Below the pieces are notes generated by a model. The model did not search any database, was not told the origin of the DNA, and saw only the letters and a program-made list of their open reading frames with translations. A stretch of DNA of 30,275 bases from DASSKA01 sp035690905 (GTDB taxonomy: Bacteria > Actinomycetota > Actinomycetes > Propionibacteriales > Nocardioidaceae): assembly GCA_035690905.1 (NCBI GenBank), contig DASSKA010000129.1, forward strand, positions 1-30,275. Reading direction: 5' to 3'. The first letter of the stretch is position 1, and each line of letters starts with the position of its first letter. The position numbers were made by a program, and so were the translations under genes. Below are positions 1-9,245 of the stretch, in pieces.

Positions 1-1353
<1,353 letters not shown>

Positions 1354-1369
1354 GCCTTCCTGAGTGAGC

Positions 1370-1409
1370 GAGGGGGCTGCCGGCGCCTGGGAGCGTCGGC
1401 AGCCCCCTC
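1370..1409 (+). terminator. Hairpin terminator after acs
   Basis: Arms at 1370-1385 and 1394-1409 pair over 16 bp with one G-T wobble (the outer 13 bp are perfect), around an 8-nt loop. There is no T tract after it, which is common for actinobacterial hairpin terminators. It begins 16 nt after the acs stop codon. Confidence 0.75.
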
Positions 1410-1466
1410 GTCGTACCTGCGCCCGCTCTTCCCAGACCCGCCGGTCGATAGGGTGAGGCCGGGACC

Positions 1467-1500
1467 GGGGTTGGCCCACCGCCGGGTTTGGCCCACCGCC
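1467..1500 (+). repeat. 17-bp tandem duplication upstream of the holin-like gene
   Basis: GGGGTTGGCCCACCGCC (1467-1483) is followed directly by GGGTTTGGCCCACCGCC (1484-1500), with one mismatch. It lies 22 nt before the start at 1523, in the probable leader region. No function can be read from it. Confidence 0.7.
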
Positions 1501-1522
1501 GCACGGGCACAGGAGAGGCACC

Positions 1523-1960
1523 ATGAGCACACAAGCGCCGCAGATCGACGAGCAGGGACGCTCGAAGCACACGCTCACGCCGATCGACGACGAGCCCACG
1601 ATCGGTCGGCTGATCGCGGACGCCAGCCGGGACATCTCGAGCCTCGTCCACAACGAGATCGCGCTGGCCAAGTCCGAGCTGAAGGTGAGCATCAAGGCAG
1701 GCGGCACCGGTGCCGGCATGTTCGCCGGGGCGGCGTTCTTCGCGCTGCTCGGCCTGGTGATGCTGTCGATCGCCATCGCGCTGCTCATCAACTTCAGCGG
1801 CCTGGCGCTGGCCTACTGCTTCCTCATCGTGTTCGGCGGCTACCTGGGCTTCGCCGGTCTGCTGGGGCTGATCGGTATCCGCATGGTGCGCCGGGTCAGG
1901 CCGCCCGAGCGGGCCATCCACCAGGCCCAGGAGACCAGCCAGATCCTCAAGCGGAAGTAG
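1523..1960 (+). CDS. Putative Actinobacterial holin-X / phage-holin-like family membrane protein
   Basis: 145 residues with a charged N-terminus (1-60) and two hydrophobic segments at about 65-90 and 95-120, followed by a basic tail rich in R and K. This is the layout of the Phage_holin_3_6-type family found on actinobacterial chromosomes; the name is historical and does not imply a phage. The counterpart in the M. tuberculosis locus is Rv3669. The start is supported by AGGAG at 1511-1515, 7 nt before ATG. The next gene begins 3 nt after the stop, so the two are probably cotranscribed. Its role in the membrane is unknown. Confidence 0.8.
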   Translation: MSTQAPQIDEQGRSKHTLTPIDDEPTIGRLIADASRDISSLVHNEIALAKSELKVSIKAGGTGAGMFAGAAFFALLGLVMLSIAIALLINFSGLALAYCFLIVFGGYLGFAGLLGLIGIRMVRRVRPPERAIHQAQETSQILKRK

Positions 1961-1963
1961 GCC

Positions 1964-2926
1964 GTGGCCCGGCCACGGGCCGTCGCCGACGTCGTCGAGG
2001 TCCCGGGTCCCTGGCAGCACCGGTACGTCGCCGCGAACGGCGCTCGCTTCCACGTCGCGCAGGCCGACCTCGCCGCCGGCCCGGGTCCTCGGCCGTTGGT
2101 GCTGCTGCTGCACGGTTTCCCCGAGTTCTGGTGGGCCTGGCGGGCCCAGCTGCCGGTGCTCGCCGGCGCCGGGTTCCGGGCTGCCGCGATGGATCTGCGC
2201 GGCTACGGCGGCTCCGACAAGACCCCGCGCGGCTACGACCCGGTCACGCTTGCCCAGGACGTCAGCGGCGTGATCAAGGCGCTCGGCGAGCGCAGCGCGG
2301 TGCTGGTCGGGCACGGCTGGGGCGGGTACGTCGGATGGGCCACCTCGGTCCTGCACCGGCGGGAGGTGGCTGCGCTGTGTGCGGTGGCGGCGCCTCATCC
2401 GCTGAGCGCCCTGCGCGGGATGCTCCCCGGACCCGCCACCCGGGGCCGGCGGCGTGGGTCGCTCAGCGCTCTGCGCCACCTGCTCGCGATGCAGACTCCG
2501 ATGCTTCCCGAGCGCCGGCTGGCCGACCCGTCCGGAAGGTTCCTCGGCGCGCACCTGCGCGCGTGGAGCGATCCGGGCTCCGGCTTCCCCGACGTCGAGG
2601 CCCTGTCGACGTACGCCGCGGCCTTCGGGCTGTGGCCGGCTCCGCACTGCGCGCTGGAGTACGACCGATGGCTGTTCCGGTCCCGGGTGCGCGCCGACGG
2701 CCGGCAATTCGACCGGGCGATGCGCGCGCCGGTGACCCAGCCGGTGCTGCTGGTCACCGGTTCGGCGGACCCGGCTCTGTCCGGCCCGGAGATCGGGCTC
2801 CGCTCGGGCGCGCACGTCACCGGCCCGTTCCGGTCCGAGGAGGTCGCCGGTGCCGGCCACTTCCCGCACGAGGAGCAGCCCGGGCACTTCAACAGCCTGC
2901 TGCTGTCCTGGCTCCGCACCCTCTGA
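1964..2926 (+). CDS. EphE-like alpha/beta hydrolase with no nucleophile
   Basis: 320 residues, GTG start, 3 nt after the holin-like gene. The fold is that of epoxide hydrolases: oxyanion-hole motif HGFPE at 50-54, nucleophile elbow at 116-121, acid in GSADP (D269) and histidine in GAGHFPHEE (H299). The elbow reads GHGWGG where active epoxide hydrolases read GHDWGG, so the nucleophile position (118) is glycine. The codon is GGC, one transition from the expected GAC. The other family elements look intact and the frame is open throughout, so this may be a non-catalytic family member or may use other chemistry. Gene order matches ephE (Rv3670) of M. tuberculosis. Fold secure; activity doubtful. 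Confidence 0.85.
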   Translation: MARPRAVADVVEVPGPWQHRYVAANGARFHVAQADLAAGPGPRPLVLLLHGFPEFWWAWRAQLPVLAGAGFRAAAMDLRGYGGSDKTPRGYDPVTLAQDVSGVIKALGERSAVLVGHGWGGYVGWATSVLHRREVAALCAVAAPHPLSALRGMLPGPATRGRRRGSLSALRHLLAMQTPMLPERRLADPSGRFLGAHLRAWSDPGSGFPDVEALSTYAAAFGLWPAPHCALEYDRWLFRSRVRADGRQFDRAMRAPVTQPVLLVTGSADPALSGPEIGLRSGAHVTGPFRSEEVAGAGHFPHEEQPGHFNSLLLSWLRTL

Positions 2927-2932
2927 CGAGGC

Positions 2933-4105
2933 TCACGCGCAGCCGCCGGTGGACACCTGGTGGTTGCTGCTCAGCCCGGCGGCCGCACCCTGCGAGACCT
3001 GATCGGCGGTGAGCGCGTAGCCGGTGTCGTGGTTGGTCACCGACGCCGCGAACACCACGCCCATCACCCGGCCGGCCGACGACACCAGCGGCCCGCCGGA
3101 GTTTCCGGGGCGGACCAGCGCCCGCAGGGAGTACACCGAGCGGATCACCGCGCCGTTGCCGTAGATGTCCGGGCTGCGCAGCCGCTGCTCGCTGCGGATC
3201 CGGGCCGGCTCCACGTCGTACGGCCCGTCCTCGGGGTAGCCGAGCACCGCCGCCACCTCGCGGGAGTGCCCGTGCTTGGTGAAGTGGAGGTACGGCGCGT
3301 GCACGCCGTTGACCTCGAGAACCGCGATGTCCACGTCGGGGTTGTAGTAGACGACCGTCCCGGCGACCGTCTGGTCACCGACCAGCACGCTCGGATGGGT
3401 CACCCCGGCCACCACGTGCGCGTTGGTCATCACCCGGTCCGGGGCGTAGAGAAAGCCGCTGCCCTCCACCCCGTGGTTGCAGGAGTTCTCCCCGCGGATC
3501 TTGACGACGCTGGCCTGGGCCCGCGCCACGTCCGGGTCGCGGGAGATCCGGCTCGACGGCGGGGCGACCCGGACGATCCGCTCGGGCGCGAACGGCTCGA
3601 GGTAGCGCGGGAAGAAGCTCGACCCGACCACGTCGTTGAAGGCGTTGAGCGCCTCCACGGCGCGGTGCGGCATCACGCCGTTCACCTTCGACAGCACCAC
3701 CGAGGAGCGCACCTGGTTGCTGACGATCGGCAGGCTGGCCCCGCTGACCGCGACCCCCAGCGCCCAGGCGACCACGAGCACCGCCGCCATGCTCAGCGCG
3801 GCCCCACCCACGGCGTCGAGGGCACGCACCGGCTGCCACCGGATCCGGTTGCGGATCCGGGCCCCGGCGTACTGCAGCACCGCCTGGCCGATGGAGGCGC
3901 AGGCGAGTACGACGAACAGGGCGCCCAGCGACACCCAGATCGACGGGGCGGCGTTCCCGAGCACCTGAGGAGCCAGCCAGATGCCGAACAGCCCGCCGAG
4001 CAGCAGCCCCGCGGTCGCGAACGCACCGGAGATGAAGCCCTGCCAGTAGCCGGACACCGCGTAGGCGAGCACGAGGACAACGAGCACCCAGTCCAAGACG
4101 TTCAT
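2933..4105 (-). CDS. marP: MarP-type membrane-anchored periplasmic serine protease
   Basis: 390 residues. The N-terminal ~120 residues form a CvpA (colicin V production)-like domain with about four hydrophobic segments. The remainder is a chymotrypsin-like protease outside the membrane. The catalytic triad is visible as H230 (TNAHVV), D259 (DVDIAVLE; D257 is the alternative) and S336 (GNSGGP). C209 and C389 sit where mycobacterial MarP has the disulfide that stabilises the protease under oxidation. In M. tuberculosis MarP is needed for acid resistance. It is the last gene of the nth-tlpA-NUDIX-marP set, starting 8 nt after the NUDIX stop. Start chosen at ATG with GAGGG about 6 nt upstream, giving the usual family length. 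Confidence 0.92.
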   Translation of the reverse strand: MNVLDWVLVVLVLAYAVSGYWQGFISGAFATAGLLLGGLFGIWLAPQVLGNAAPSIWVSLGALFVVLACASIGQAVLQYAGARIRNRIRWQPVRALDAVGGAALSMAAVLVVAWALGVAVSGASLPIVSNQVRSSVVLSKVNGVMPHRAVEALNAFNDVVGSSFFPRYLEPFAPERIVRVAPPSSRISRDPDVARAQASVVKIRGENSCNHGVEGSGFLYAPDRVMTNAHVVAGVTHPSVLVGDQTVAGTVVYYNPDVDIAVLEVNGVHAPYLHFTKHGHSREVAAVLGYPEDGPYDVEPARIRSEQRLRSPDIYGNGAVIRSVYSLRALVRPGNSGGPLVSSAGRVMGVVFAASVTNHDTGYALTADQVSQGAAAGLSSNHQVSTGGCA

Positions 4106-4113
4106 GCAGGCCC

Positions 4114-4863
4114 TCACTGCTCCCGAAGGTGGTTCGCGTTCGGATTCGGCGGCGCGGCCGCACGGCCAGGCCCGGCCAGCATATGACCCGGGATGTCCCG
4201 GGTCGCCGCGGTGTCCCAGGGCTGCGTCCAGCCCACGAAGTCGAACAGCCGGGAGATGATCCCGGCCGTGAACCCCCACAGGATCAGGTCCTTGCTCTCC
4301 CCGATGAGGAAGCCCGGGCCCACGAACCCGGACGGGTGCCGCACCGAGATGCGGTGCCGCGGGTCGAGCAGCTCCTCGATCGGCACGCGGTAGACGGCAT
4401 GCACCTCCCGCGGGTCCACCACCCCGACCGGGCTCTCGTCCCGCCACCAGGCGAGCACCGGGGTGACCGCGAAGTTGCTCGGCGGCAGCCACAGCTCCGG
4501 CAGCGTCGCGAAGATCTCCACCCCGTCAGGGTCGAGCCCGGTCTCCTCCTCCGCCTCGCGCAGCGCGGTGGCCTGCGCGGACCCGTCGACGTGGTCCACG
4601 GAACCGCCGGGGAAGGACACCTGGCCGGGGTGGGAGCGCATGTCGTGGGCCCGTTCGGTCAGCAGCAGGTCGGGTCCCGCCGGCCCGTGGCCGAACAGCA
4701 TCAGCACCGCACCCTGCCGGGTGTCCTCGTCCTCCGGCGGGACGAACCGGGTCAGCTCCTCGGCCGTGATCGACGCCGCCCCCCGTCGTACCGGCTCCAG
4801 CCACTCCGGCAGCGGCGGGTGCCCCGAACGGTCCGGCGGCTGCAGCGAGGAGGTGTCTGGCAC
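4114..4863 (-). CDS. NUDIX hydrolase, CoA pyrophosphatase type
   Basis: 249 residues. The segment at about 76-115 carries the CoA-diphosphatase signature: LLTERA, then MRSHPGQVSFPGG, then the NUDIX box core REAEEETGL. Members split CoA and its derivatives into 3',5'-ADP and phosphopantetheine. The GTG start is supported by TAGGCT (read on the minus strand, 4875-4870) exactly 6 nt upstream, which would give a leaderless mRNA in addition to read-through from nth-tlpA. It is the counterpart of Rv3672c. The substrate is inferred from the signature and not proven. Confidence 0.9.
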   Translation of the reverse strand: MPDTSSLQPPDRSGHPPLPEWLEPVRRGAASITAEELTRFVPPEDEDTRQGAVLMLFGHGPAGPDLLLTERAHDMRSHPGQVSFPGGSVDHVDGSAQATALREAEEETGLDPDGVEIFATLPELWLPPSNFAVTPVLAWWRDESPVGVVDPREVHAVYRVPIEELLDPRHRISVRHPSGFVGPGFLIGESKDLILWGFTAGIISRLFDFVGWTQPWDTAATRDIPGHMLAGPGRAAAPPNPNANHLREQ

Positions 4864-4869
4864 CCGAAG

Positions 4870-4875
4870 AGCCTA
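4870..4875 (-). promoter_or_regulatory. -10 box TAGGCT for leaderless NUDIX transcript
   Basis: TAGGCT on the minus strand with a 6-nt spacer to the GTG at 4863. It matches the TANNNT -10 element of actinobacterial leaderless promoters. It lies in the 35-nt gap after the tlpA stop, so the NUDIX-marP pair may have its own promoter. Confidence 0.6.
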
Positions 4876-4898
4876 CCCAGCATCGCGGACGGTCACGC

Positions 4899-5525
4899 TC
4901 ACAGCGCGACGTGCAGGTAGCGCTGCACCATCGCCCGCAGCTGCTGGTAGGAGCCGACCTCGGTGAGCTCCTCGTGGACCACCCGGCCGTGCGCGTCGAC
5001 GAGCACCACACCGGGCAGCCCGCGGACCCGGAACGGCGCCCTCAGCTGCGCCGTCGGGTCGGCAAGCAGCGGGTAGGTGACGCCGGTCGTCTTGGCCAGC
5101 TGCAGCGCGCCGGCCGGCTGGGTGTCCTGGTAGTCGATGCCCAGCACGGCGACCTTCCCCCGCGCCTGCTCGTGCAGCTTCTGGTAGTACGGCAGCTCGG
5201 CGCGGCACGGGCCGCACCACTGGGCGAACAGGTTCACCACCAGCGGGCCGCGCAGCTTCGCGAGGTCGACCGGGTTCCCGCCGCCCAGGCACGGCAGCGT
5301 CACCGCCGGCATGCCGTCACGGACCGGGCCGTGCCCCTTGGGGGTGGGACACGCCTCGACGCCCGCGCGCTGCTTGATCGCGCGCAACGCCGCGGTGTTC
5401 ACGTCGACCTGGGCCTGCGCCTGCTGCTGGTGCGGGGTCGCGGCGGTCTGCCCGCCGCACGACGTCAGGAGTACGACGCACGCGAGCACCGAGACGAGCA
5501 CCGCCCCCCGCCTGGGGAGGTTCAT
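4899..5525 (-). CDS. TlpA/ResA-like thioredoxin-fold lipoprotein
   Basis: 208 residues. The N-terminus is a lipoprotein signal with lipobox LTSC (20-23, lipidated C23), so the mature protein should sit on the outer face of the membrane. The thioredoxin active site WCGPC is at 103-107, with proline P171 in GLPG as the cis-Pro loop. C59 and C79 are further cysteines in the extracytoplasmic part. Such proteins reduce or rearrange disulfides of exported proteins, often cytochromes. The start ATG overlaps the nth stop (ATGA), showing translational coupling. The linkage to MarP, which is predicted to carry a disulfide, suggests a functional pair, as with Rv3673c. That link is inference. Confidence 0.92.
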   Translation of the reverse strand: MNLPRRGAVLVSVLACVVLLTSCGGQTAATPHQQQAQAQVDVNTAALRAIKQRAGVEACPTPKGHGPVRDGMPAVTLPCLGGGNPVDLAKLRGPLVVNLFAQWCGPCRAELPYYQKLHEQARGKVAVLGIDYQDTQPAGALQLAKTTGVTYPLLADPTAQLRAPFRVRGLPGVVLVDAHGRVVHEELTEVGSYQQLRAMVQRYLHVAL

Positions 5526-6214
5526 GCGCGCCCTTCGGTGCGGACCAGCTTGGCCGCCTCCACCGGATCGGTCGGGCCGGTGCCGTACGACGGGCACCAC
5601 TTGGCGACCGGGCAGGCACCGCAGGCCGGCTTGCGGGCGTGGCAGATCCGCCGCCCGTGCCAGATCAGGTGGTGGGACAGCATCGTCCAGTCCCGCTTGG
5701 GGAACAGCGCACCGACGGCGTGCTCGATCTTCACCGGGTCGGTCTCGGTGGTCCACCCGAACCGGCCGGACAGCCGGGCGAAGTGGGTGTCCACGGTGAT
5801 GCCCGGGACGTCGAACGCGTTGCCCAGCACGACGTTCGCGGTCTTGCGGCCGACCCCGGGCAGGGTGACCAGGTCCACCAGACGTGGCGGCACCTCACCG
5901 TCGAACCGGTCCACCAGCGCCTGCGAGAGCTTGAGCAGCGTGTCGGTCTTCGCGCGGAAGAACCCGGTCGGCTGGATGATCTGCTCCAGCTTGGCCCGGT
6001 CGGCGGCGGCCATCGCCACCGCGTCCGGGTAGGCCGCGAACAGGGTGGGCCGGACCGCGTTCACCCGCTTGTCGGTGGTCTGCGCGGACAGCACGGTGAC
6101 CACCAGCAGCTCGAAGGCGTTGTCGAAGTCGAGCTCGCACTTGGCATCGGGGTAGGTCTCGGCGAGCACGCGGTTGATCTTCCGGGCCCGGCGCACCAGC
6201 GAGGTATCAGGCAC
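5522..6214 (-). CDS. nth: Endonuclease III (DNA glycosylase/AP lyase)
   Basis: 230 residues from GTG 6214. Repairs oxidised pyrimidines. The helix-hairpin-helix is LPGVGRKTA with catalytic lysine K124; the catalytic aspartate is D142 (TVDTHFARL). The [4Fe-4S] cluster has the exact C-x6-C-x2-C-x5-C spacing (C191, C198, C201, C207). A longer version from GTG 6220 is open, but a TAGGCT box (6226-6221) lies directly against that codon and exactly 6 nt from 6214, so 6214 is the likelier leaderless start. The 3' end overlaps the tlpA start by 4 nt. It is divergent from crp across about 200 bp. Confidence 0.95.
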   Translation of the reverse strand: MPDTSLVRRARKINRVLAETYPDAKCELDFDNAFELLVVTVLSAQTTDKRVNAVRPTLFAAYPDAVAMAAADRAKLEQIIQPTGFFRAKTDTLLKLSQALVDRFDGEVPPRLVDLVTLPGVGRKTANVVLGNAFDVPGITVDTHFARLSGRFGWTTETDPVKIEHAVGALFPKRDWTMLSHHLIWHGRRICHARKPACGACPVAKWCPSYGTGPTDPVEAAKLVRTEGRA

Positions 6215-6220
6215 GAGCAC

Positions 6221-6226
6221 AGCCTA
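6221..6226 (-). promoter_or_regulatory. -10 box TAGGCT that decides the nth start
   Basis: On the minus strand this reads TAGGCT, then GTGCTC, then GTG. A TANNNT box with a 6-nt spacer fits a leaderless mRNA starting at GTG 6214 and excludes GTG 6220, which directly abuts the box. Confidence 0.6.
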
Positions 6227-6412
6227 CGGGGCCCGTCGTACCGCCTCGTCCGCCGCCGTCGGGCCCCGAATCGCGCCCCGCGGAGCGGGTTTTGGCGCAA
6301 CAGCACCCGGATACGACAGACTGTGACATGAAGCACCGCCGGGCAGGCCGGCGTCGGACCCACCACGGTCGAACCCACCGCGGTCGAGGGCAGTACAAGG
6401 AGGAACCCCACA

Positions 6413-7090
6413 GTGGACAACGACGTGCTGCGTCAGGCCCCGCTCTTCAGCGCGCTCGACGACGAGGCCGCCGGGGCCCTGCGGGCCTCGATGTCGGAGA
6501 CCAAGCTGCGCCGCGGCGAGGTGCTGTTCCACGAGGGGGACGCCGGCGACAAGCTGTACGTCGTCACCGAGGGCAAGATCAAGCTCGGCCGCACGTCCTC
6601 GGACGGCCGGGAGAACCTGCTCGCGATCCTGGGTCCCGGCCAGATGTTCGGCGAGCTGTCGCTGTTCGACCCGGGGCCACGTTCGGCGACGGTCACCGCG
6701 GTCACCGACTGCACCTTCATGTCCCTGTCCCACGAGGACCTGCTGCGCTGGCTGGACGGCCGCCCGAGCGTGGCCCGCGGCCTGCTCGCGCAGCTCGCCG
6801 CCCGGCTGCGCCGGGCCAACGACGTGGTCGCCGACCTGGTCTTCTCCGACGTTCCGGGCCGGGTCGCCAAGGCGCTCCTCGAGCTCGCCGACCGGTTCGG
6901 GCGCACCGCCGACGACGGGGTGCACGTGCACCACGACCTGACCCAGGAGGAGCTCGCCCAGCTGGTCGGCGCCTCCCGGGAGACGGTGAACAAGGCGCTG
7001 GCCGACTTCGCCTCCCGCGGCTGGCTGCGTCTCGAGCCGCGCTCGGTCGTCATCATGGACATGGAGCGGCTGTCCCGCCGGGCCCGCTAG
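6413..7090 (+). CDS. crp: CRP/FNR-family cAMP-responsive regulator (Crp/GlxR type)
   Basis: 225 residues, GTG start with a strong ribosome site AAGGAGG (6397-6403) 9 nt upstream; unlike many neighbours it clearly has a leader. The N-terminal cyclic-nucleotide domain (about 10-125) contains FGELSLFDPGPRSAT, with the Glu, Arg and Ser that hold cAMP in this family. The C-terminal winged helix carries LTQEELAQLVGASRETVNKAL as recognition region. The homologue Rv3676 is a global regulator. A half-site TGTGA at 6322-6326 lies in the upstream region but its partner half is poor (GCACC), so autoregulation is only a possibility. The stop overlaps the convergent MBL gene by 4 nt. Confidence 0.95.
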   Translation: MDNDVLRQAPLFSALDDEAAGALRASMSETKLRRGEVLFHEGDAGDKLYVVTEGKIKLGRTSSDGRENLLAILGPGQMFGELSLFDPGPRSATVTAVTDCTFMSLSHEDLLRWLDGRPSVARGLLAQLAARLRRANDVVADLVFSDVPGRVAKALLELADRFGRTADDGVHVHHDLTQEELAQLVGASRETVNKALADFASRGWLRLEPRSVVIMDMERLSRRAR

Positions 7091-7887
7091 GACGTCGACA
7101 GCAGGTAGTCGAGCTGGGCCCGCACGGACAGCTCGGCCGCCCCCCACAGCACGGGATCCACGTCGACGTACACCTTCTCGACGACCCGCCGCGCCAGCTC
7201 CGGCCCGGACCGCTCCTCCGCGCTCATCGCGGACAGCGCGCTCCGGACCTGCTCGAGCCGCTCGGCGCGGTGCGCCAGGTAGTGGTCGAGGACGGCCAGC
7301 GCGTCCGGGAGCACCGGTCCGTGTCCCGGCCAGACGGCCGACACCTCCCGAGCCTCGGCGAGCGCGTGCAGCCGCTGCAGCGATTCGAGGTAGGCGCCGA
7401 GCTTCCCGTCCGGGTGCGCCACCACCGTCGTACCCCTGCCGAGCACCGTGTCCCCGGTGAGCACCGCCCCCTCGGCCGGCAGCAGGAACGACAGCGAGTC
7501 CGAGGTGTGCCCGGGGGTGGCCACCACGGCGACCTCCAGGCCGTCCACCGCGACCACGTCCCCGTCGACCAGGCCCTCCGAGCCGAGCCGGTGTGCCGGG
7601 TCCAGCGCGCGTACCCCGCAGCCGACCCGCTCGGCGAACGCCCGGGCGGCCTCGGAGTGGTCGAGGTGGCCGTGCGTGAGGAGCACGACGCCGACCTCGC
7701 CGGCCTGGTCGGCGATGGCATCGAGGTGCGCGGCGATCAGCGGCCCGGGGTCGACCACCACGCTGCGCCGGGCCCCGGGCTCGCGCAGCACCCAGGTGTT
7801 CGTGCCGTCCAGCGTCATGATGTCGGCGTTCGGGGCGAGCACGCAGCGACCGCGCTCTCCGAACCGGCCGCCGGACCAGCCGGTCAC
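7087..7887 (-). CDS. Metallo-beta-lactamase-fold hydrolase (LACTB2-like)
   Basis: 266 residues. The metal site is complete: THGHLDH (H72, H74, D76, H77), H127 in TPGHTSDS, D146 in LTGDTV and H189 in PGHG. The C-terminal ~65 residues resemble the small helical/winged domain of LACTB2-type proteins. Substrate unknown; relatives include thioester hydrolases and RNases. The GTG start overlaps the stop of the upstream NUDIX gene (GTGA), so it is the distal gene of the DUF4177-ridA-NUDIX-MBL operon. Counterpart of Rv3677c. Confidence 0.9.
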   Translation of the reverse strand: MTGWSGGRFGERGRCVLAPNADIMTLDGTNTWVLREPGARRSVVVDPGPLIAAHLDAIADQAGEVGVVLLTHGHLDHSEAARAFAERVGCGVRALDPAHRLGSEGLVDGDVVAVDGLEVAVVATPGHTSDSLSFLLPAEGAVLTGDTVLGRGTTVVAHPDGKLGAYLESLQRLHALAEAREVSAVWPGHGPVLPDALAVLDHYLAHRAERLEQVRSALSAMSAEERSGPELARRVVEKVYVDVDPVLWGAAELSVRAQLDYLLSTS

Positions 7888-8762
7888 GACCGGATCCGCG
7901 CCCGGATGCGCTCGCCGAGCGTGGCCAGGTGGTCGGGCAGGCTCAGGTAGGCGCCCTCCGCGTCGAGGACCGCCTCCGGCCGCACCGGCTCGCCGGGGCG
8001 CTCCGCGGCCGCGGCCAGCGCATCCTCGGCGGAGCCGAAGTCGAACAGCTCCAGGCAGGTGCAGTACGTCGGAGGGAGCATCATCATCGCGCCGCCCTCG
8101 ACGGCGGTGACCGCCTCACGCAGCGACAGCCACAGCACCTTGTCGGACTCGGTGGAGACGTCGCGGGTGACCTGCCCGGCCGGCATCTGCGCCACGAAGA
8201 ACCGGGCGTCGAACCGCCGCGGCTCGAACACCGGCGTCACCCACGAGCCCCACAGCCGCAGCAGGTCGGTGCGCAGCACCAGCCCACGCCGGGACAGGAA
8301 CTCGGTGAAGGACAGCTCACGGGTCTCCAGCGCCACCCGGTCGCGTTCCCAGTCCGCTCCGGTGGTGTCCTCGACCAGCGCCTGCTCGTCGGGGCCGGCG
8401 AGCAGCACCCCGGACTCCTCGAAGGTCTCCCGCACCGCCGCGCAGACCAGCGCCCGCGCCAGCTCCACGGGCACGCCCATCAGGGCGGCCCACTGCTCCG
8501 ACGACGGCCCGACCCAGGCCGCCGCCTCGTCGAAGTCGCGCGGGTCGACTCCGCCTCCGGGAAACACGCACATCCCGGCGGCGAAGGCCATGTCCACGTG
8601 CCGGCGCAGGAAGTACACCTGCAGGGACCCGGCCGACCCGTCCCCGTCCCGCAGCAGCACCACGGTCGAGGCGTGCCGCGGCTGCACCGGCTCGGTCGAC
8701 CCGGTGGCGAACGCCCGGGCGTGCTCGGCCAGGCTCTGCGGCAGCCGCCGGGTCGGGTCCAT
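7884..8762 (-). CDS. NUDIX hydrolase, NUDT19-like
   Basis: 292 residues from the ATG at 8762, 4 nt after the ridA stop. An open frame continues upstream into ridA, but those extra residues are out-of-frame ridA sequence. FPGGGVDPRDFDEA is separated from the catalytic helix VRETFEESGVLL by about 35 residues. This split NUDIX box is typical of the NUDT19/RP2 group, some of which cleave CoA esters. It is a different NUDIX subfamily from the one at 4114 and has no partner in the M. tuberculosis locus. Product class secure, substrate inferred. Confidence 0.87.
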   Translation of the reverse strand: MDPTRRLPQSLAEHARAFATGSTEPVQPRHASTVVLLRDGDGSAGSLQVYFLRRHVDMAFAAGMCVFPGGGVDPRDFDEAAAWVGPSSEQWAALMGVPVELARALVCAAVRETFEESGVLLAGPDEQALVEDTTGADWERDRVALETRELSFTEFLSRRGLVLRTDLLRLWGSWVTPVFEPRRFDARFFVAQMPAGQVTRDVSTESDKVLWLSLREAVTAVEGGAMMMLPPTYCTCLELFDFGSAEDALAAAAERPGEPVRPEAVLDAEGAYLSLPDHLATLGERIRARIRS

Positions 8763-8766
8763 CGGC

Positions 8767-9237
8767 TCAGACCTCGACGAGCAGCTCGACCTCGACGGGC
8801 GCGTCCAGCGGCAGCACCGGCACACCGACGGCCGAGCGGGCGTGCGTGCCGGCGTCGCCGAACACCGCGCCGAGCAGCTCCGAGGCGCCGTTGGCCACGC
8901 CCGGCTGGCCGGTGAAGTCGGTGGTGGAGGACACGAACGCGACGACCTTCACCACCCGCTTCACCGCGGACAGGTCGCCGACCTCCGCCTTGACCGCGGC
9001 GATCGCGTTCAGCGCGCACTGCCGCGCGCACTCGGTGGCCTGCTCGGCGCTCACCTCGCCGCCGACCTTCCCCTTCGCGATCAGCTCGCCGCTGCGCGAA
9101 GGCAGCTGACCGGAGGTGTAGACGTAGCTGCCGGAGCGCACCGCGGGCACGTACGCCGCCACCGGCGCGGCCACCTCCGGCACCTCCAGCCCCAGCGACG
9201 CCAGCCGCTCCTCCGGGGTCGATCCCTCGGCGTTCAT
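8767..9237 (-). CDS. RidA family (YjgF/YER057c/UK114) enamine/imine deaminase
   Basis: 156 residues. Contains the C-terminal family pattern around HARSAVGVPVLPLDAPVEVE, including the arginine that in active RidA binds the substrate carboxylate, and the N-terminal YTSGQLP. Active members hydrolyse reactive 2-aminoacrylate and related imines from PLP enzymes; other subgroups have unknown roles. The ATG start lies 8 nt after the DUF4177 stop and the gene is 4 nt from the next gene, so it is in an operon. Counterpart of Rv3678c. Confidence 0.9.
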   Translation of the reverse strand: MNAEGSTPEERLASLGLEVPEVAAPVAAYVPAVRSGSYVYTSGQLPSRSGELIAKGKVGGEVSAEQATECARQCALNAIAAVKAEVGDLSAVKRVVKVVAFVSSTTDFTGQPGVANGASELLGAVFGDAGTHARSAVGVPVLPLDAPVEVELLVEV

Positions 9238-9245
9238 GACCGGGC

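Noticed and set aside
1523..1960. Holin-like gene as evidence for a prophage
   Set aside because: Single chromosomal family member in a conserved gene order; no phage genes nearby.
6322..6337. Possible Crp binding site upstream of crp (TGTGA N6 GCACC)
   Set aside because: Only one half-site matches; not listed as a feature.
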